A stretch of DNA of 64,000 nucleotides from Parerythrobacter jejuensis. GTDB taxonomy: Bacteria > Pseudomonadota > Alphaproteobacteria > Sphingomonadales > Sphingomonadaceae. The position numbers and the translations under genes were made by a program. The DNA is taken from contig NZ_BAAAZF010000001.1 in NCBI RefSeq assembly GCF_039536765.1, forward strand, positions 1,178,001 to 1,242,000, given 5' to 3'. The stretch's first letter is position 1; every line of letters starts with the position of its first letter. Of the stretch, positions 28,001 to 34,385 are shown in pieces. The notes beneath the pieces were generated by a model. That model did not search any database. It was given only the letters and a program-made list of their open reading frames with translations, and was not told the origin of the DNA.

Positions 28001-29268
28001 GTCGCGTTGCCACTCGTGTCGGACGACGACGCGAAACCTTCTTTCACGAGATTGTTGTTGGCATCGTACCAGCGATCGACCTGGTTGTTATTCGCGTCGA
28101 TGATCCGCGTCGCATTGCCGCGATGGCCGGATCCCGTGACGCGGCTGGAATGGTATTGATAGGTGGTCACCTTGCCATTCTGGTCCGTAACCGTCGTCAC
28201 GTTCCCCTTGGAATCATAGGTGAACTTCACAAAGGTGACAGGCTGGCCCGACGCCGCGCCGACATAGTTGATCTGGGTCAGCTGCTTCTTGCTGTCATAA
28301 TACAGATTGTTGGTGGTGCCATCGGCATGCGTCACCGTGGTCACGCCCGATCCATAGGCCAGCTGGGTGACCCGCGTATCGCCGCTGGCAACGGTCTGCG
28401 TCAGCGATGTGATCCGGCCCGACCCGTCATACGACATGGCCAGGCTGGAGCCATCGGTCTGGCTGATCGTCGCAACCCGTTTGGTGTTGCCGTGATAGGT
28501 GTAATTGACGACATATTTGTCGCTGCCGAGCGAGTTGTTCTTCTCCGAAAGATCGGTCGAGACCGAGGTCAGCCGGTTCTGGCCGTCATAGCCGTAATAG
28601 GTCCGCGTAAGCGTGCTGCCATAGCTGGTAACGATCTTGGAGATGTTATTGCCGGACCAGTGATATTGCGTGAACTCGCCATTGGCCGTGGTCACCTTGC
28701 TCAGCTTGGCGCCCGAATAGGTGAAGCTCAGGCCATAGCCGTCGCTGTCCTTCTGGTTGACGATCCGCCAGCTGTTGCTGCCATAGGCGGAATAGGTTTC
28801 GCTGACCTGGGTTGCGCCATCGGTCCATACCCATTGGCTGCCGACTTTCTTGAGCTGGTCGTAGGCCCCCGCTCCGTCGCTGGAGACATAGGCTGCCAGC
28901 CCGCTGTCCCAGGTATAGGTGATAGAGGCGCCATCGCCGCCCTGGCGTTTGATCGTGCTGCCGGCACCATTCTGGCTGCCCGACAATCCGAACACGCGCC
29001 GCGTGGTGCTCTGCTGCCATTGGTCGCCATTGTCGCCATCGCTCAGTTCGGCGAGGCTGTTATAGGTCCGCGAAATTCCGATATCGAGCCCGCGCCCGGT
29101 CAGGAACTCGTCCTGCCGGTTGATGACCAGATTGCCCGTCGCCGCGTTGACCGAGACTTTCTCGCCAGCCCGCCCGAGCGACGCGCCGCCGATCTGGCCC
29201 GCAGCGCCAAGGACATTGGCCGAACTGCGCTCAAGTCCAGATCCCAAGCCGGTAAAGATCGCGGTCAT
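19090..29268 (-). CDS. giant YD-repeat (RHS-like) protein with LysM domain and putative C-terminal toxin
   Basis: A 3392-residue protein. Residues about 60-2600 are dozens of YD repeats (forms such as YTYDKLGRVT and YDYDKEDRL), expected to build a long beta-cage. A LysM domain follows (SYTVNKGDTLQSIAQSVYG, about 2673-2721), then a hydrophobic glycine/alanine-rich segment (about 2759-2938) with two related units beginning GVATGIQQKFSW and GVATGLQNKFDW. The last 125 or so residues, after RGRRGRGP, have a different character and end GYSFRRSGNYWEAFRGD. No Sec signal, PAAR domain or classic DPxGxxxG self-cleavage motif is seen. ATG at 29268 follows GGAGAG. A polymorphic toxin is the best reading; a structural surface protein is the alternative. 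Confidence 0.9.
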   Translation of the reverse strand: MTAIFTGLGSGLERSSANVLGAAGQIGGASLGRAGEKVSVNAATGNLVINRQDEFLTGRGLDIGISRTYNSLAELSDGDNGDQWQQSTTRRVFGLSGSQNGAGSTIKRQGGDGASITYTWDSGLAAYVSSDGAGAYDQLKKVGSQWVWTDGATQVSETYSAYGSNSWRIVNQKDSDGYGLSFTYSGAKLSKVTTANGEFTQYHWSGNNISKIVTSYGSTLTRTYYGYDGQNRLTSVSTDLSEKNNSLGSDKYVVNYTYHGNTKRVATISQTDGSSLAMSYDGSGRITSLTQTVASGDTRVTQLAYGSGVTTVTHADGTTNNLYYDSKKQLTQINYVGAASGQPVTFVKFTYDSKGNVTTVTDQNGKVTTYQYHSSRVTGSGHRGNATRIIDANNNQVDRWYDANNNLVKEGFASSSDTSGNATHYTRFAYDGENHLRYRISATGDVTEFRYTTHGLLQYEIEYPEHGYPVGSGTVSESQMNSWRDGLGDKSSTKIAYHTYDARGNKARIWNYGYATSTGGASNAEGYSRTYFTYDQAGKLLSTYDGSQIAQTYVYDGMGRLKTSTDLAGGTTNIVFQDANSKTVVTTASGHVSTSTFNKAGELISQLNSGSYDTTGTSSYKYDKMGRVRMETDETGFKTYYLYDKLGRKVADINHYGHITEYRYDKAGRVNASVSFAYGVSSANLTTLANPNNTLQMSNIRPAGHSYDVWQWHVYDAKGRVIQTIDGAGGTSKFEYDKADRLVKTTNYFNKLSSSQLSGFKNAAPTAMVLPSANSKDSIARSFYSRSGQLIGNLDGEGYLSEIVYDRAGQKVQEIAYAKKTSSSYWAAGTFSQLRSSAAPTSAANRRVHHVYDGQGQLRYSVSAQGVVSSLSYNIAGKLTKTVVHAATISTSDFTYDNVKAKVAAIANGTNDRTATINYNSRGQVAYSTDVSGLRTTFTYDNRGQVTKTVVGTGSTARTTRSWYTAQGSLRFMVDAEGYVRRYDYDKEDRLTREVTWSNKVTATDSTTISQINSLANGAGSWTDVRYTYDAAGRRNSMYDGEGNRTVWGWHRTGLLADEYTGYTDKNNATTDRSRTHHVYDGAGQLIRKYEAYGTPERADTYYYYDGLGNLTSTRDPNGKTTSFTHDETGRVLTSTNAAGGITRFEYNAFGDVVKTTDPRGNSTYSYYDNLGRLTKTRDAENYVTETNYTVFSEVASVTRRHNRTTSAVSTTTPPSVSAHSKDATTSFQYDKRGLVTRSTDAEGHFETYTYDAYGNRITARAKSATTSKVAGGTTTYAYDKRGLLVAETLPVKSYAASGAVAASTVTNTFAYDARGNRITMVEAQGLSEQRTTQYVYDKANRLKETIGQTFIGKTPREYIYYDARGNITETKDAGGGRTIYFYDDLNRKVVEINAAGTYSKYTYDKNGNVTQTRVYANAVSLPSGGGSLSEAPGAPSGGSRTTNYTYDNLNRMLTSAIAAGVQTGYFNGSSWVATASAIQSSYQYDANGNVVKMTDPNGRTTWSYYDKAGRKTSQVDGERYRTDWTYDSEGNVTRERRFVNRAATPNSVTTPPSVSSNGSLDRITDFTYDKVGNRETEKRLNVLKHNGSGAHVNTHSQISYLYNGLGQVTRKTEATAEQTNYKYDAGGRLIEEKRASFASHSGTVTPEVDYYYNGVGDLARTVAAGQSGVSARVTTYGYDGGKLRSLTDAEGFTRYFLYDNAGRQTHDYYKRIKSDGTYAANYDGVLTSYDALGRATQKWQSTHNGSTWVDSGPRAVTTYNAFGETASVAVGGRTQTQNKFDDAGRVWATTSGDGVWKFLGYDKNGNQTIAITSAGLAFGSGTTFQYAYDRISRSDVNATYTQYDKRNQAIKVVEEGRQLGGSTQTLNTSRTYNAFGETLTETNANGSVIAYTYNNMGRLIKSVNPTVQVTNENGSTQWIKPTEDYYYDASGRLVASRDANGTYANGSSSNGGAKTANTGNLTKLTLLAGTGYGGSQALVTRETFADGGIKQTKFDIHGDARTMIDQINRTTTQSFDKMGRVTQVNHAAGLVEHFAYDGLGQQIKKWNNLLVVGAFYDPYTGASSAGSPEVATTDYDTQGRIISQKDFGGDVTTHSFTWNAGLSTTNIGTFGGWTEVTTYANGKTMTENSDLFGRMLSKNDLGNNTTTYVYDVAGRIRTSSVGGLTSTFNYFNTGQQSSVVTGTANAGTANTNWTRETASYTYDKLGQRLTEHLRHETAVYTPGQTIWYNPYEPDFIPATYNVTNKVVKNATAVYDNLGRVTNWSEAGSATSPAATTAYKYDASGNIRRTTATYKSLDANGAASSTNVTKDYWFRFDSMNRLVTDRGTLSGGQIIRGNSVYGAQAGKDILYNKAGERIAVLTTDYTPGTFNTYTGFLPGTFRESRESYTYDLGGRLKQINVSFGTTVAESAAGSGVPAGTIPAAPINGTRRSVFAYDLMGRQTAQTDYEANGTTIAFSRSATYNSKNQLTSDTTNTKRGSDIFRSTTTYNYGAGASYALGSVVSQSSINYKNNNSSQAPNSSTTNTFYWRDGAVQATIKHKPNTSQSTQYTTTFYYDGMGRLTRAYVGDYYSQNVTFTNDEYGQIIRRDETTTSNSTGAPHEVWYRYGGRQLGYTGNNGTSDVSTSKSIQERQITPPTTPGVFRNGATIGSSYADFASSYDPLNSYNQGAGGGSYTVNKGDTLQSIAQSVYGDANLWYKIAQLNGISGSVPLIEGQRINLPTGVVRSSHNSGTITPYNPAEAIGDLTPTTSAPPKKGNKCGVFGLVLLAVVAIAVTVVTAGAAIAAATPGLSLGGGITAALGGTATATVGVGAAAVSTTVSGGLIGTFGVAGGLAIGAGAAAAGSIVSQGIGVATGIQQKFSWKAVGMAALGSFVSAGIGEAFGGGGWLAAAGRGAASSAITQGVGVATGLQNKFDWAGVAAAGVGAGVGHLVGGDLPSIGTNNSFGNYAAHFGTSAARLISSAATRSLVTGTNFGDNVIAGLPDVIAQTVTDLIFNGVSRSTGPIPLRTFEREIGSVYNQFEEKIVNLEQRREEALAQGDEATANRLDAEIEVQYTARSQSVSNRYQELAVNRYGMERAINMRMADIIPEGSRFVRFLDDDNSSSQLSGGDEVAEVDEQGRVMDVIVVVGQIDPNLNVNPESSLGRTVVNGLAYTQEKVENWGPLARGAWVVGKTAITGGAGPVLGYAVEKGAEQAIPHLPPAILEPIARAGQATEDFVGGRGGGVLLDTSHETVVRRDRSAVAWGAEELLGISLTSLAVLATRYLRGRRGRGPTNTAELANALTNNPRASEVVLGKVDDAYQDVARNRGATFFGTSDEQWDAFTDQFDRDGMREANQIFMANQIAQRKSFTLVSNPTNARGMFGMEVGMLRAEGYSFRRSGNYWEAFRGD

Positions 29269-29571
29269 TCATGCTCTCCGAAACAACACTTCGGGAGCTT
29301 CGAGAATTCCGCTCCCGACTATTGGTCCGAAGAATGCGCGAAGAGTTTAGGAGAATTTTGCAGGCGAGGATTGCTGGGTGTTTGCGGCAGGCGCGTTACT
29401 AGCTCTGGCATCTGGACCACGTGACGCATTGAACCCGAGACGGGCATCCTGCTCGCTTGCTTTCGGCTAGTCGACCGGCGCGACGCAACCCTTGCCGTCG
29501 CTCGCGCCCGTGCTCTGTTGCTGGACATCCACGGCATGCCGCCACTTACCCGTCAACCGGCAAGTGAAGGG
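29269..29571. other. leader/intergenic region between tRNA-Ser and the YD-repeat gene
   Basis: About 300 bp with no convincing gene. It must contain the promoter of the leftward YD-repeat gene. A 7-bp inverted repeat, CGGGAGC at 29292-29298 and GCTCCCG at 29311-29317 with a 12-nt loop, lies 24 nt before the start codon and could form a hairpin in its 5' leader. Confidence 0.5.
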
Positions 29572-29661
29572 TGGCGGAGACGGTGGGATTCGAACCCACG
29601 AAAGAGTTGCCCCTTTACACACTTTCCAGGCGTGCGCCTTCGACCACTCGGCCACGTCTCC
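29572..29661 (-). tRNA. tRNA-Ser(GGA)
   Basis: On the minus strand the sequence begins GGAGACGTGGCCGAGTGG and ends with the matching acceptor arm GTCTCC, discriminator G and an encoded CCA at 29574-29572. The anticodon arm CACGC-CTGGAAA-GTGTG gives anticodon GGA, reading UCC/UCU serine codons. A long variable arm is present and the T arm contains GGTTCGAATCC. The total of 90 nt is normal for a class II serine tRNA. Confidence 0.96.
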
Positions 29662-29775
29662 GCATTCTTGACCGCGCCATCGCTTCGCTACCTGAGCGCA
29701 AGGAAGCCCTGCAAGAGCGGGCGCGTCTAGCCGCCCCGTCTTGCCGTTGCAAGCCGCTCTGACTACCTCGCAGAC

Positions 29776-30180
29776 ATGACCCGCATTTTTGGCACCCCGA
29801 TCACTCTGGCGGAAATGGAGGCGCTGGGCCGCGCCGCGCTGGCGCGCCTGCCTGCCGCCTTCCGCGCACAGATGGGAGATGTGGTATTCCAAGTGCAGGA
29901 TTTCGCCGACAGCGAGACGTTGCAATCGCTCGGGATGGAGAACCCGTTCCAGCTGACCGGATTGTATGAAGGCCATGCCCTGACTGAGCGCAGCATCGAG
30001 ATGTCGGGCACCCTGCCCACCCGCATCCGCCTGTTCCGCCGCCCGATCCTAGACGAATGGGCCGAGCGGGGAAACGAGACGCTTGAACACCTGGTGGCCC
30101 ATGTGGTGATCCACGAGGTCGGCCATCATTTCGGATTGAGCGATGCAGATATGCACGCCCTGGAGGATATGACCGAATAG
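29776..30180 (+). CDS. zincin-like metallopeptidase family protein
   Basis: A 134-residue small putative metallopeptidase. The zinc motif HEVGHHFGLSD (HExxH with a downstream His/Asp) is near residue 113, preceded by RIRLFRRPILDEWAERG, both typical of the COG3824-type minimal zincins found across bacteria. There is no signal peptide, so it should be cytoplasmic. Peptidase activity has not been shown for most members to my knowledge. It lies divergent from tRNA-Ser. Confidence 0.85.
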   Translation: MTRIFGTPITLAEMEALGRAALARLPAAFRAQMGDVVFQVQDFADSETLQSLGMENPFQLTGLYEGHALTERSIEMSGTLPTRIRLFRRPILDEWAERGNETLEHLVAHVVIHEVGHHFGLSDADMHALEDMTE

Positions 30181-30214
30181 GGAACGCTTTGCCGCAATCG
30201 GCCGTTGCCCCGGC

Positions 30215-30415
30215 ATGGAACACATGCGCACCCCCGTTCACACACCCAGCCCGGACATTGCCGGAGACGAGCAATTCCACCGGAGCCCGCGCAATATGGC
30301 ATCACGGGTCAAGGCCGGGCTGCGCTTCTTCACCCGCCGCGGCAAGCTCGACCTGACACGCGACAGCTCACAGCACCGTCGCTACGCCTTCCTTTACGAA
30401 GACATGATGAACTAA
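30215..30415 (+). CDS. small hypothetical protein
   Basis: A 66-codon open frame (or 63 codons from the second ATG at 30224). The second half, SRVKAGLRFFTRRGKLDLTR followed by HRRYAFLYEDMMN, is basic and looks like a real small protein rather than random frame. There is no clear ribosome site and no recognised family. It lies in the gap between the zincin and cyclophilin genes on the same strand. Confidence 0.4.
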   Translation: MEHMRTPVHTPSPDIAGDEQFHRSPRNMASRVKAGLRFFTRRGKLDLTRDSSQHRRYAFLYEDMMN

Positions 30416-30462
30416 CCCGCCCGGGGCTTGCCATTGCCCGCACGCATGGCAGTGTGTGCGGC

Positions 30463-31497
30463 ATGAAGAGACTCCTAGCCGCGACGTGTGCACTCGCCCT
30501 TCCCCTGGCTCTTGGCGTGCCTTTGGCTGCGCAAGAGGCGAACGAGGGCGCGCCTTCCCCCAACCAGATCGTAGATAGCGCCCAGCAAGCGGAATGGATC
30601 AGAATCGCTGCGGAGGACCTGCTGGTGATGACGCTTGCGCCGGATGCTGAGGGCAATGCGCGCGGAGTCGTGATCCAGCTGATGCCCGCGCCGTTCAGCC
30701 AGGGCTGGGTCAGCAACATCCGCACCCTCGCCCGAGCCGGGTGGTATGACGGGATCAGCGTCAACCGGGTGCAGGACAATTACGTCGTCCAGTGGGGCGA
30801 TCCCAATTATGACAATCCGGAGGCTAGCGGCGAGGCGAAGGCGTTGCCCGACGGGCTCAAGGTGATGAGGGAAAGCGACTACGTCCAATCAGAAATTGCA
30901 TGGGACCTAGATGCGTTCGCGGAGCGTCTGGCAAAGGATTTGCCTAATCTTGCGGCCTCGACTTTTACATCCAATGTAAGACGTTCGACCCGCTCCGATC
31001 CATACGCGGAAGGTAACTTCCTCGATAAAGGCTGGCCGATCGCTGGCAATAGTAAAGAGGGGCAAAGCTGGCCCGTCCACTGCTACGGGATGGTCGGTGT
31101 CGGGCGGGGCTACTCACCGGATACCGGCTCAGGCGCAGAACTCTACACCGTGATTGGCCACGCGCCGCGGCATCTGGATCGCAATATCGCGCTGGTGGGG
31201 CGAATCATTGCCGGGATGGAGCACCTCTCTTCGCTGCCGCGCGGCAAGGGCGCGCTGGGCTTTTATGCCGAGGATGAGCTGGAGAAGCGCACGCCGATCC
31301 TTTCAATCCGCGTCGCCAGCGATTTGCCCGACGAGGATCAACCCGCGTTCGAATATCTCTCCACCGAGAGCGATACTCTCGCGAAATATACCGAAGCCCG
31401 TGCCAATCGCCGCGATCCGTTCTTCATCACCCCGGCTGGTGGCGCAGATATTTGCAACATTCCCGTGCCGATCCGCCCGGTTGCCGCCGCTGAATGA
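30463..31497 (+). CDS. exported cyclophilin-type peptidyl-prolyl isomerase-like protein
   Basis: A 344-residue protein with a clear signal peptide (MKRLLAATCALALPLALGVP, cleavage after AAQ). The mature part has cyclophilin features: VIQLMPAPFSQGWVSNIRTLARAGWYDGIS, VNRVQDNYVVQWGDPNYDNP and the later HCYGMVGVGRG, matching the substrate pocket. A 35-residue insertion makes it longer than standard periplasmic cyclophilins. It would assist folding of exported proteins. ATG at 30463 is chosen because the signal peptide starts there. It overlaps the next gene by 4 nt. Confidence 0.85.
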   Translation: MKRLLAATCALALPLALGVPLAAQEANEGAPSPNQIVDSAQQAEWIRIAAEDLLVMTLAPDAEGNARGVVIQLMPAPFSQGWVSNIRTLARAGWYDGISVNRVQDNYVVQWGDPNYDNPEASGEAKALPDGLKVMRESDYVQSEIAWDLDAFAERLAKDLPNLAASTFTSNVRRSTRSDPYAEGNFLDKGWPIAGNSKEGQSWPVHCYGMVGVGRGYSPDTGSGAELYTVIGHAPRHLDRNIALVGRIIAGMEHLSSLPRGKGALGFYAEDELEKRTPILSIRVASDLPDEDQPAFEYLSTESDTLAKYTEARANRRDPFFITPAGGADICNIPVPIRPVAAAE

Positions 31498-31811
31498 GTG
31501 ACATCCTTACCCATGCCGGCCCGCTGTGGCGCTGGACGGCAACCAACGGGGTCAGCTGGCACTTCATCAGTATCGATGGCGATGCGGGCGAGGAAATGAG
31601 CGGGATCGAGGCGATGCGGCGGCTGGAACTGGGCCGCAAGCGCGGCTTTCGCTCGGTCAAGGTGAAGGCGCGGATCGGGGAAACAGAATGGTCCACTTCC
31701 TGCTTCCCGAGCGACGATGGCGGCTGGCTGCTGCCGATCAAGGCGCCGGTGCGCAAGGCTGAGAGCATTGCCGAGGGCGACGAAGTATCGGTGCGGTTGG
31801 AGCTGGTCTAG
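31494..31811 (+). CDS. DUF1905 domain protein
   Basis: A 105-residue protein matching the DUF1905 pattern: a small beta-barrel with LWRWTATNGVSWHFISID at the start, RGFRSVKVKARIGETEWSTS in the middle and the ending AIAEGDEVSVRLEL-like strand. The function is unknown. It overlaps the cyclophilin gene start-to-stop by 4 nt (ATGA) and overlaps the convergent VOC gene by 4 nt. Confidence 0.82.
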   Translation: MSDILTHAGPLWRWTATNGVSWHFISIDGDAGEEMSGIEAMRRLELGRKRGFRSVKVKARIGETEWSTSCFPSDDGGWLLPIKAPVRKAESIAEGDEVSVRLELV

Positions 31812-32167
31812 AGCTTCTGCATCAGCTCGATACGATTGCCGAACGGATCACTGGTGAAGAAACGGTCATAGCCCTCCACCGGCATATCATCATTCGTTGC
31901 GTACCCTGCGTCGTTTAGCCGTTTCCTCAGATCCGCGAGATCATCCACCAGCAGGGCTGGATGCGCCTTCGTTGCCGGGCGAAAGTCGGGATCGATACCG
32001 ATATGCAAGTTGAGCGATCCGCTTTCAAACCAGCACCCCTTGGGCGAAAGGTTTGCCGGCTTGGCCACTTCCTGCATCCCCAACACACCCACGAAGAAGG
32101 CACGCGCCTCGTCTTCGCCACCCTTGGGAACGGAAAGCTGGACATGATCGAGACCGAGTACTGCCAT
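31808..32167 (-). CDS. VOC (glyoxalase superfamily) protein
   Basis: A 119-residue single-module VOC protein: MAVLGLDHVQLSVPKGGEDE at the start, HPALLVDDLADLRKRLND, and YDRFFTSDPFGNRIELMQ at the end. His in LDHVQL, His in KAHPALL and Glu in RIELMQ are candidate metal ligands, close to the FosA/glyoxalase I pattern. Its ATG shares one base with the rsh stop codon, so it is translated after rsh. The reaction is unknown. Confidence 0.82.
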   Translation of the reverse strand: MAVLGLDHVQLSVPKGGEDEARAFFVGVLGMQEVAKPANLSPKGCWFESGSLNLHIGIDPDFRPATKAHPALLVDDLADLRKRLNDAGYATNDDMPVEGYDRFFTSDPFGNRIELMQKL

Positions 32168-34260
32168 TACATGCGCTCCGCCTGCGCAACCGCATCGCTC
32201 GCCCTCAGCGCGCTCAGCATACGGGTAAGATGTGCCAGATCCTGCACCTCCAGATCGATCTCGTAGCTGGTGAAGGGATGGTCGAGATGCGTTTGCAGCA
32301 GGCTTTTCACATTGACGTGGTTCTTGGCAAAAATGCCGGCCATTTCTGCCAGCGTTCCGGGCCGGTCATACAGGGTAACGCGCAGGCGACCGATCGCGCC
32401 ATGACTGCGCTTGCCCCATTGCAAATCGATCCAGTCACTGTCGATCCCGCTTGCCAGCGTAAGGCAATCGATCGTGTGAACCTCGACCCCCTCCTTGGGC
32501 TTGCGGGTTCCGACGATCCTGTCGCCCGGTACGGGGTGGCAGCATTCGGCAAGCTGGAAGCCCACGCCTGGCGTCAGGCCACGGATAGAGATGGCGCGAT
32601 CACGCTTGGACCAGTCAGGTTCCTCCAGCGCGAACTCCGCAGTGCAACCCGGCACCAGCGCTTCCATCACTTCGAGATCATCGAGGTCCGCTGACCCGAT
32701 CGCATACATCAGCGCTTCTTCATCATCGAGGTCCAGCCGCTTCACCGCTTCGCGAACCGCTTTCTTGCCGATCTTGGCAGGCACCCTGTCGGCGATTTCT
32801 TCGAACAGCTTCTTGCCCAGCGCGGCCACTTCGCCGCGCTCCTTCTGGCGCACAGCCCGGCGGATAGAGGCCCTTGCCTTGCCCGTCACGACAAAGCCCA
32901 GCCAGCTCATCTGCGGCTCGGCCTCCTTGCCTTTGATAATTTCGACGACATCGCCATTGTCGAGCACGGTGCGCAGCGGAACATGACGATTGTTGACCTT
33001 CGCCCCGACTGTCTGTGCGCCCAGATCGGTATGCACTGCAAACGCGAAATCGACTGGCGTCGCGCCCTTGGGAAGCTGGAACAGTGCTCCTTTTGGAGTG
33101 AAGGCAAAGATGCGATCCTGGTACACCGCCATGCGGGTATGTTCGAGCAACTCTTCGGCATCATGGCTGGCATCGACGATTTCGATCAGATCGCGCAACC
33201 AACCGACCTGCCCGTCGGCATGATCGGCCTGCTTGTAAGCCCAATGCGCCGCGAGCCCGAATTCATTGCGGCGATGCATGTCCTGATCGCGGATTTGCAC
33301 TTCGACCCGCATCGAGTTTTCGTAAATCAGCGATGTGTGCAGGCTGCGATAGCCGTTATTCTTGGGCGTGGAGACATAATCCTTGAAGCGCCCGGGCAGG
33401 AATTGCCACACGGTGTGCAGAACGCCCAGCGCGCGGTAACAATCCTCGACATTCTCGGTCAGCACGCGGAATGCGAAGATGTCTGTGATCTGTTCGAAAT
33501 TGACGTGGCGCTCGGCCATCTTTTTCCAGATCGAATAGGGGTGTTTCTCGCGCCCGGTGACTTCGACCTGCAAGCCTGCTTCGGCCAGCGCCTGTTTGAT
33601 CTTGAGAGCGATGGCATCGACTTGCTGGCCATCCTGTTTGCGGATCTGCTCGAGCCGCCCGGTAATGGTCGCGAAGGCATCCGGCTCGAGTTGTTCAAAC
33701 GCCAGCGCCTGCATCTCGCGCATATATTCATACATGCCGACACGCTCTGCCAGCGGGGCATAGATGTCCATCGTCTCGCGCGCGATCCGCTGGCGCTTTT
33801 CGGGCTTCTTGATGTGATGCAGCGTGCGCATATTGTGCAGCCGGTCGCCCAGCTTGACCAGCAGCACGCGAATGTCCTCGCTCATTGCGAGCAAGAACTT
33901 GCGCAAATTCTCGGCCGCCCGTTCGTTCTCGGGCATCTGCTCGATCTTCGAAAGCTTGGTCACGCCATCAACCAGCCGCGCGACATCCTTGCCGAAATTG
34001 TGTTCGATATCCTCGATCGTAGCGAGCGTATCTTCGACCGTATCGTGGAGCAGCGCGGTGATGATCGAAGTCTGGTCCAGCCGCAAATCGGTCATCAAAC
34101 CAGCGACTTCGACCGGGTGGCTGAAATACGGGTCACCGCTGGCCCGCTTCTGGCTGCCATGCTTTTGCACGGTATAAACATAGGCGCGATTCAGCAGCGC
34201 CTCGTCGACGTCTGGGTCGTATTCCTTGACCCGTTCGATAAGTTCATACTGTCGCAGCAT
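32167..34260 (-). CDS. rsh: bifunctional (p)ppGpp synthetase/hydrolase (Rsh)
   Basis: A 697-residue alarmone enzyme of the stringent response. Domains in order: HD hydrolase (HPVEVAG, then LLHDTVEDT, residues about 48-150); synthetase with EKHPYSIWKKM and YVSTPKNNGYRSLHTS (about 240-350); TGS with FAFTPKGALFQLPKGATPVD (about 385-445); and a C-terminal ACT domain (VTLYDRPGTLAEMAGIF). Both catalytic halves keep their motifs, as expected for the single long Rsh of alphaproteobacteria. ATG at 34260; divergent from the patatin gene. The downstream VOC gene overlaps its stop. Confidence 0.96.
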   Translation of the reverse strand: MLRQYELIERVKEYDPDVDEALLNRAYVYTVQKHGSQKRASGDPYFSHPVEVAGLMTDLRLDQTSIITALLHDTVEDTLATIEDIEHNFGKDVARLVDGVTKLSKIEQMPENERAAENLRKFLLAMSEDIRVLLVKLGDRLHNMRTLHHIKKPEKRQRIARETMDIYAPLAERVGMYEYMREMQALAFEQLEPDAFATITGRLEQIRKQDGQQVDAIALKIKQALAEAGLQVEVTGREKHPYSIWKKMAERHVNFEQITDIFAFRVLTENVEDCYRALGVLHTVWQFLPGRFKDYVSTPKNNGYRSLHTSLIYENSMRVEVQIRDQDMHRRNEFGLAAHWAYKQADHADGQVGWLRDLIEIVDASHDAEELLEHTRMAVYQDRIFAFTPKGALFQLPKGATPVDFAFAVHTDLGAQTVGAKVNNRHVPLRTVLDNGDVVEIIKGKEAEPQMSWLGFVVTGKARASIRRAVRQKERGEVAALGKKLFEEIADRVPAKIGKKAVREAVKRLDLDDEEALMYAIGSADLDDLEVMEALVPGCTAEFALEEPDWSKRDRAISIRGLTPGVGFQLAECCHPVPGDRIVGTRKPKEGVEVHTIDCLTLASGIDSDWIDLQWGKRSHGAIGRLRVTLYDRPGTLAEMAGIFAKNHVNVKSLLQTHLDHPFTSYEIDLEVQDLAHLTRMLSALRASDAVAQAERM

Positions 34261-34385
34261 CTTCCCACCAATGAATGTGGCTGGATTGACTGATATTGCA
34301 ATGCAAAATGCGTTTTGGTCCTATCGCTTCGAATGCACAGCGCTATGGTTGCAACCAATCGCACGACGATTGACGGGGGGTTGCC

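Noticed and set aside
19090-29268. Type VI secretion effector
   Set aside because: No PAAR or VgrG domain, adaptor or T6SS gene is visible in the protein or the window.
27775-29424. Long rightward frame opposite the YD-repeat gene, and similar ones at 22621-23682, 23740-24861 and 26497-27720
   Set aside because: They are antisense shadows caused by the repeated codon pattern of the YD repeats; residue content is not protein-like.
18675-29661. tRNA-Ser next to the YD-repeat gene as an integration site of a mobile island
   Set aside because: No integrase gene is present and no copy of the tRNA 3' end was seen near 18675-18740, so there is no direct support.
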